Of a stretch of DNA of 9,420 bases, positions 5,739 to 9,420 are shown in pieces. Under the pieces are notes generated by a model. That model was not told the origin of the DNA. It worked only from the letters and a program-made list of their open reading frames with translations, and ran no database searches. How positions within the stretch are numbered: position 1 is the first letter of the stretch; every line of letters begins with the position of its first letter. Source of the DNA: an uncultured Fidelibacterota bacterium. GTDB taxonomy: Bacteria > Fidelibacterota > Marinisomatia > Marinisomatales > TCS55. The DNA lies in NCBI GenBank assembly GCA_913041075.1, contig CAJWGZ010000040.1, forward strand, positions 1-9,420. Reading direction: 5' to 3'. The translations under genes and the position numbers were made by a program.

Positions 5739-7526
5739 ATGGAACAACCAATACAAATCACAAAAACTGGTGGCAGATTTTTAGTTACACCTATCACCGA
5801 TACAAATATTTTTACCCGGGAAGATTTCACAGAGGAACAACATGAAATCCAAGAAATGGTTCAAGGTTTTTGTACAGAACACATCGCTCCGGTTAAGGAA
5901 GAATTAGAAAAAAAGGACAAAGATTTAACCTTTAGCTTATTGCGAAAAATCGCTGAACTTGGATTGCTTGGTATTACTGTTCCAGAAGAATATGGCGGTA
6001 TGGAATTAGATAAAATAACAGGAGCAATAGTTGCCGAAGCATCCTCTTATTCTGAATGCTCATCTTTTGTTGTTACCTGGTCGACAAATTTAGGTATCGG
6101 ATCATTGCCAATTGTATGGTTTGGCACTCCTGCGCAAAAAGAAAAATATTTACCAAGATTAATTGATGGTACATGTATTGGTGCTTACGGTTTAACTGAA
6201 CCATCAGCTGGCTCAGATGCGCTTTCTGCAAAAACGACTGCTGTACTTTCTGAAGATGGGAAGCACTACATTTTAAATGGAGAAAAGGTCTTTATTACCA
6301 ATGGGGGCTGGGCGGATGTCTATACTGTGTTTGCGAAAGTAGATGGTGAAAAATTTACTGCCTTTATTGTTGAAAGAGATACGCCTGGGTTTACACAGGG
6401 TCCTGAGTATGATAAAATGGGGATGAGGGGATCATCAACAACACCATTGATTTTTCAAAACGCTAAGGTGCCGGTTGAGAACCTTCTTTACGAAGTCGGC
6501 AAAGGACACCGCATCGCCTTTAATGTACTGAATATGGGCCGTTTAAAGATGTCTGCCTCATTGCTCGGCGGTGCAAAGTTAACTACGAGTGCCTCTATTG
6601 AATATATTCTGGAAAGATGTCAATTTGGTAAGGCAATTGCACACTTTGATACTACTATTGGAAAAGTTGCCGATATGGTCGTTGAGACATTTTCCGCTGA
6701 TTGTATGACCTACAGAACGGTCGGCATGATCCAGGATGCAATTGATGAGCTTGATAATACAGATCCCAACTATTATATCATGATGGGGGAGGCCATGGAA
6801 AAATATGCTATTGAAAGCTCCATGGCCAAGGTGTATTGTAGTGAACTGAATGGCAAGGTCATTGATAGCGGATTACAAATGATGGGTGGCTATGGATTCA
6901 TAGAAGAATACACCATGGCAAGGCTATACCGTGATTGCCGGATCGATCGCATCTGGGAAGGTACAAACGAAATAAATAGACAAATTATCACCGGTTACAT
7001 AATGAAAAAGGCACTGATGGAAGAACTACCCATTCAAAGCGCAATTAGGGAAATCGAACAATATATGAATAATGGTAAACTAGAGACAGATAGCGAAATC
7101 TTGCTTGCTGAAAGTAATGTAGTTGAGACGAGCAAAAGACTCGCCCTATACTTACTGAATGAAGGTATCTGCGAATTTGGCCAAGATCTAAAGCACCAGC
7201 AGCAGATTACTGATATTCTGGCCAATATTTTCATAGATATCTATGTAGCCGAAAGTACGGTGTTACGAGCAAAGAAAATGCTCGGGAATCCAACAAGCCC
7301 CCCAAGTGTTGAAGGTGTAGCAAAAATATTTGTGGCAGAAATGGCCCAGCGAATGGTGCAGCTTGCTGAAACAGCATTAAAAGGTATTTATAATGGTGAT
7401 TTATCACCACTGATGCATGAAAACCTTAATGCGTTTCGTTCACGAATGTATTTGCCAACCAATACTATTGGGCTAAAAAGAGAAATTGCAGCATATGCCT
7501 ATTCCAAAACAAGCTATCCATACTAG
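5739..7526 (+). CDS. fadE: Long acyl-CoA dehydrogenase with C-terminal extension (FadE/VLCAD type)
   Basis: This FAD enzyme makes the first double bond of beta-oxidation, passing electrons to ETF. The 595 residues match the length of Bacillus FadE-like and mitochondrial VLCAD/ACAD9-like enzymes, not the roughly 380-residue short-chain type. Order: N-terminal helical domain (about 25-145), middle beta domain with the flavin loop YGLTEPSAGSDA (150-161) and MGMRGSS, C-terminal helical domain with QMMGGYGFIEEY and RIWEGTNEINR, in which Glu407 is the expected catalytic base, then an extra helical domain (about 420-595) associated in VLCAD with dimer or membrane contact. No signal or membrane segment is seen, so it is cytoplasmic or peripheral. 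GAGGG sits 11 nt before the ATG, rather distant but acceptable. The opening GGRFLVTPITDTNIFTREDFTEEQ is like other FadE N-termini, supporting the start. Chain-length preference is inferred. Confidence 0.95.
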   Translation: MEQPIQITKTGGRFLVTPITDTNIFTREDFTEEQHEIQEMVQGFCTEHIAPVKEELEKKDKDLTFSLLRKIAELGLLGITVPEEYGGMELDKITGAIVAEASSYSECSSFVVTWSTNLGIGSLPIVWFGTPAQKEKYLPRLIDGTCIGAYGLTEPSAGSDALSAKTTAVLSEDGKHYILNGEKVFITNGGWADVYTVFAKVDGEKFTAFIVERDTPGFTQGPEYDKMGMRGSSTTPLIFQNAKVPVENLLYEVGKGHRIAFNVLNMGRLKMSASLLGGAKLTTSASIEYILERCQFGKAIAHFDTTIGKVADMVVETFSADCMTYRTVGMIQDAIDELDNTDPNYYIMMGEAMEKYAIESSMAKVYCSELNGKVIDSGLQMMGGYGFIEEYTMARLYRDCRIDRIWEGTNEINRQIITGYIMKKALMEELPIQSAIREIEQYMNNGKLETDSEILLAESNVVETSKRLALYLLNEGICEFGQDLKHQQQITDILANIFIDIYVAESTVLRAKKMLGNPTSPPSVEGVAKIFVAEMAQRMVQLAETALKGIYNGDLSPLMHENLNAFRSRMYLPTNTIGLKREIAAYAYSKTSYPY

Positions 7527-7529
7527 GAG
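7525..7529 (+). promoter_or_regulatory. Shine-Dalgarno site of the thiolase gene
   Basis: AGGAG overlaps the stop codon of the acyl-CoA dehydrogenase gene and stands 6 nt before the thiolase ATG at 7536. This is the strongest ribosome site in the window and suggests coupled, high-level translation. Confidence 0.75.
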
Positions 7530-7535
7530 AAAAAT

Positions 7536-8666
7536 ATGAGCAATAAATCAGTAATTATAGATGGTGTCCGATCACCGATTGGTTCGAAAAATGGCGAAAT
7601 GATTGGCATGCGCCCTGATGACATTGCAGCGCAAGTTGTCAAAGGCCTATTAGAACGAAATAAAGAAATAAAGAATGAAGAGGTAGAAGATGTAGTCGTC
7701 GGCTGCGCTTTCCCTGAAGGTCCTCAGGGTATGTTGATTGGTCGTAGTGTTGCCATATTAGCTGGTTTACCAGTATCAACAGCGGGAAAAGTTGTTAATA
7801 GGTTCTGTGGCTCTTCCATGGATGCACTGCATCAAATCTCTACCGCCATCGAAAGTGGTGACATTGACGTTGGTATTGCCGCAGGTGTGGAAGATATGTT
7901 CTCTGTACCTCAAGGTGGCTTCGCTCCTGATTTCCATCCTGAACTCGCTGAACAGGAATACTACATTGGTATGGGCGAAGGCGCTGAGATATTGGCCGAG
8001 AAGGGAAATATTTCCCGGGAAGACCAAGAAGAATTTGCCATTAATTCCCATAAAAAAGCTTTGGCCGCAATTGCAGATGGGAAGTTTGATAATGAATTGA
8101 TCTCTATCGATAAATATGGTGAATGTACAATTGATACAGATGAGGGACCCCGAGAACCAGATGTTGATAAGATCAAAAGCTTGAATCCAGCTTTCATTGA
8201 AAATGGCACCGTAACGGCAGCCACAAGTAGTCCATTTTCAATTGGCGCAGCGGCTCTCTTGCTTACCAGTGATTCTTTTGCTGAAAAACGCGGGTTAAAA
8301 ACACGGGCGAAAATTGTGAGTCGAGCTGTAGCTGGTGTCGATTGGCAATTATTTGGTATGGGTCCAATTCCAGCAACGGAAAAAGCCCTGAATAAAGCAG
8401 GCGTAACCATGAATGATGTAGAAACTATCGAATTAAATGAAGCATTCGCGGCCCAGTCACTATATTGTATCAATGAAGGCAATTGGGATAATGAAAAGAT
8501 TAATCTAAACGGTGGTGCAATTGCCCTGGGGCACCCTCTAGGATGCTCAGGAGCGCGTATTACAACGACCCTAATTAATGTAATGGAACAGCAAGGTACA
8601 CATCTGGGTCTGGCAACCATGTGTATTGGAACTGGTCAAGGAATTGCCACAATCATTGAAAGATGA
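7536..8666 (+). CDS. fadA: Acetyl-CoA C-acyltransferase (3-ketoacyl-CoA thiolase)
   Basis: Thiolase carries out the last beta-oxidation step, cleaving 3-ketoacyl-CoA with CoA to acetyl-CoA and a shortened acyl-CoA. The 376-residue protein is slightly shorter than the usual 385-400 but complete. The N-terminal half has the nucleophile Cys91 in VNRFCGSSMDALH. The C-terminal half has NEAFAAQS, His333 in GGAIALGHPLGCSGAR and the second catalytic cysteine Cys363 in MCIGTGQG. All catalytic residues are present. MGEGAEILAEKGNISREDQEEFA marks the loop domain of degradative-type thiolases. Its place after an acyl-CoA dehydrogenase and before a hydroxyacyl-CoA dehydrogenase favours a degradative enzyme over a biosynthetic acetoacetyl-CoA thiolase. 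Long open frames on the opposite strand are shadows. It ends 6 bp before the hemolysin III gene. Confidence 0.95.
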   Translation: MSNKSVIIDGVRSPIGSKNGEMIGMRPDDIAAQVVKGLLERNKEIKNEEVEDVVVGCAFPEGPQGMLIGRSVAILAGLPVSTAGKVVNRFCGSSMDALHQISTAIESGDIDVGIAAGVEDMFSVPQGGFAPDFHPELAEQEYYIGMGEGAEILAEKGNISREDQEEFAINSHKKALAAIADGKFDNELISIDKYGECTIDTDEGPREPDVDKIKSLNPAFIENGTVTAATSSPFSIGAAALLLTSDSFAEKRGLKTRAKIVSRAVAGVDWQLFGMGPIPATEKALNKAGVTMNDVETIELNEAFAAQSLYCINEGNWDNEKINLNGGAIALGHPLGCSGARITTTLINVMEQQGTHLGLATMCIGTGQGIATIIER

Positions 8667-8672
8667 CTTGGC

Positions 8673-9320
8673 ATGAAAATTAAAGAACCATTTAGTGCTG
8701 TTTCCCATGCTATCGGCGCAGTACTTGCCATATTGGCTTTAATCCTGTTGATCCGTGAATCTATTGACCCCATTAAACCCTGGCATATTGTAGCGTTTTC
8801 TGTTTTCGGCTCTGGAATGTTTCTTTTATATACAGCAAGTGCAATTTACCACTGGCTTCATCTTGCCCCAAAATATGTAAAATGGCTGCAAACGATGGAT
8901 CACGCCATGATACATGTACTCATTGCTTCAACTTATACTCCTGTATGTCTTATTCCTTTACGCGGAGTTTGGGGTTGGAGTTTATTAGGGATGATCTGGA
9001 GTTTGGCCATCTTTGGCATTCTGCTCAAGATCTTCTGGAAAAATCTACCGGACTGGTTCTCAGTAACATTTTATATTTTTATGGGTTGGTTGTCAGTAGT
9101 CGCTATTTGGCCCATGATCCAAACCCTCCAAATAGGTGCGTTGGTCTGGATTTTTATCGGCGGATTTTTCTATACTTTTGGGGCGATCATCCACAGCCTA
9201 AAAAAACCAAATCCAATACCGAACGTTGTTGGCGCACACGAAATATTCCATTTGTTTGTATTGCTTGGCAGCGCGGCACACTTCTGGGTCATGTACAACT
9301 ACATCACGAAATTTTCTTAA
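8673..9320 (+). CDS. Hemolysin III family (PAQR) seven-helix membrane protein
   Basis: A 215-residue integral membrane protein of the HlyIII/YqfA group, bacterial relatives of the PAQR/adiponectin receptor superfamily. About seven transmembrane helices can be read (near 11-28, 37-58, 75-95, 99-119, 128-147, 153-173, 187-208). The superfamily metal-site residues are present: Ser56 and His60 in SAIYH, Asp76 in MDHAM, and His189/His193 in the last helix (HEIFHLF), with a further His203. In eukaryotic PAQRs this zinc site is linked to ceramidase-like hydrolysis; for bacterial members the function is poorly known and 'hemolysin' is a historical label. Only 6 bp separate it from the thiolase stop and there is no clear ribosome site, so translation is probably coupled. 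Its place among beta-oxidation genes suggests a lipid-related role, as inference. Confidence 0.92.
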   Translation: MKIKEPFSAVSHAIGAVLAILALILLIRESIDPIKPWHIVAFSVFGSGMFLLYTASAIYHWLHLAPKYVKWLQTMDHAMIHVLIASTYTPVCLIPLRGVWGWSLLGMIWSLAIFGILLKIFWKNLPDWFSVTFYIFMGWLSVVAIWPMIQTLQIGALVWIFIGGFFYTFGAIIHSLKKPNPIPNVVGAHEIFHLFVLLGSAAHFWVMYNYITKFS

Positions 9321-9330
9321 TATTAATCCG

Positions 9331-9334
9331 AGGA
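9331..9334 (+). promoter_or_regulatory. Shine-Dalgarno site of the hydroxyacyl-CoA dehydrogenase gene
   Basis: AGGA lies 7 nt before the ATG at 9342, in the 21 bp gap after the hemolysin III gene. It supports that start codon. Confidence 0.55.
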
Positions 9335-9341
9335 TAATCTA

Positions 9342-9420
9342 ATGAGTAATAAAATTGAAAAAGTGGCGGTTTTAGGAGCGGGTACTATGGGGGCTCAGAT
9401 TGCTGGGCATCTAGCTAATG
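9342..9420 (+). CDS. 3-hydroxyacyl-CoA dehydrogenase, N-terminal fragment (runs off the right edge)
   Basis: Only 26 codons are in the window: MSNKIEKVAVLGAGTMGAQI and then AGHLAN. The VAVLGAGTMGAQIA segment is the NAD-binding beta-alpha-beta loop (GxGxxG) in the form characteristic of 3-hydroxyacyl-CoA dehydrogenases. This position and motif, at the very N-terminus, fit either a stand-alone enzyme or the Bacillus FadN type, where the dehydrogenase comes first and the enoyl-CoA hydratase second; in the proteobacterial FadB the order is reversed. If FadN-like, it would complete the beta-oxidation set, since no hydratase is seen elsewhere in the window. The rest of the gene is needed to decide. 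Confidence 0.85.
   Translation, partial: MSNKIEKVAVLGAGTMGAQIAGHLAN

Noticed and set aside
5398..5751. Minus-strand open frame of 117 codons opposite tetR
   Set aside because: It overlaps the conserved TetR C-terminal region and has no recognisable domain or ribosome site.
8003..8016. Perfect 14 bp palindrome GGGAAATATTTCCC
   Set aside because: It lies in the middle of the thiolase coding region. Roughly one such dyad in two windows of this size is expected by chance.
7961..8620. Minus-strand open frame of 219 codons opposite the thiolase gene
   Set aside because: The thiolase strand shows all catalytic motifs. The opposite frame has a Ser/Arg/Pro-rich low-quality product typical of antisense shadows. 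The same applies to 7776-8051, 7792-8100 and 7034-7234.
8882..9337. Plus-strand open frame of 151 codons inside the hemolysin III gene
   Set aside because: It is an alternate frame of the membrane protein; Cys- and His-rich composition comes from frame-shifted hydrophobic codons.

Overview
This 9.4 kb window is about 38% G+C by eye and densely coded, with no tRNA, rRNA, CRISPR array or insertion sequence that I can see. It looks like the chromosome of a free-living, didermic bacterium. Two products carry lipoprotein-type signal peptides, and Shine-Dalgarno sequences are present for some genes and absent for others. The low G+C, the lipoproteins and the mixed start signals would fit the FCB side of the tree (Bacteroidota or Marinimicrobia-like), but this is a weak guess.

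Left block, minus strand, about 1-3830: a probable five-gene operon. It reads, in transcription order, small lipoprotein (3794-3456), atypical short-chain dehydrogenase-like protein (3433-2645), secreted M19 dipeptidase (2621-1449), ribulose-phosphate 3-epimerase rpe (1404-742) and transketolase tkt (727 to beyond the left edge). Gaps are 14-44 bp. A candidate promoter lies just upstream of the lipoprotein. The rpe-tkt pair is a classic non-oxidative pentose phosphate module; the three upstream genes have no obvious metabolic link to it.

Middle block, 3830-5100: a divergently transcribed LOG/TIGR00730-family Rossmann protein (3901-4701, plus) converges on yidD (4962-4717, minus), the small membrane-protein-insertion factor. 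The gap between their stop codons is 15 bp. A 166 bp intergenic region (4963-5128) follows, holding the yidD leader and the promoter/operator of the next operon. It is the longest non-coding stretch in the window.

Right block, plus strand, 5077 to the right edge: a fatty-acid beta-oxidation operon. A TetR-family regulator (5129-5722) is preceded by a near-perfect 30 bp palindrome that runs into its own ATG. It is followed by a long acyl-CoA dehydrogenase (fadE-like, 5739-7526), a thiolase (fadA-like, 7536-8666), a hemolysin III/PAQR membrane protein (8673-9320) and the first 26 codons of a 3-hydroxyacyl-CoA dehydrogenase (from 9342). The set resembles the Bacillus fadNAE operon together with its TetR-type FadR. 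The expected logic is that acyl-CoA releases the regulator from the palindrome and induces the degradation enzymes.

I see no clear previously undescribed system. The most interesting points are the operator fused to the tetR start codon, the PAQR protein embedded in a beta-oxidation operon, and an SDR that has lost the catalytic Tyr and Lys.
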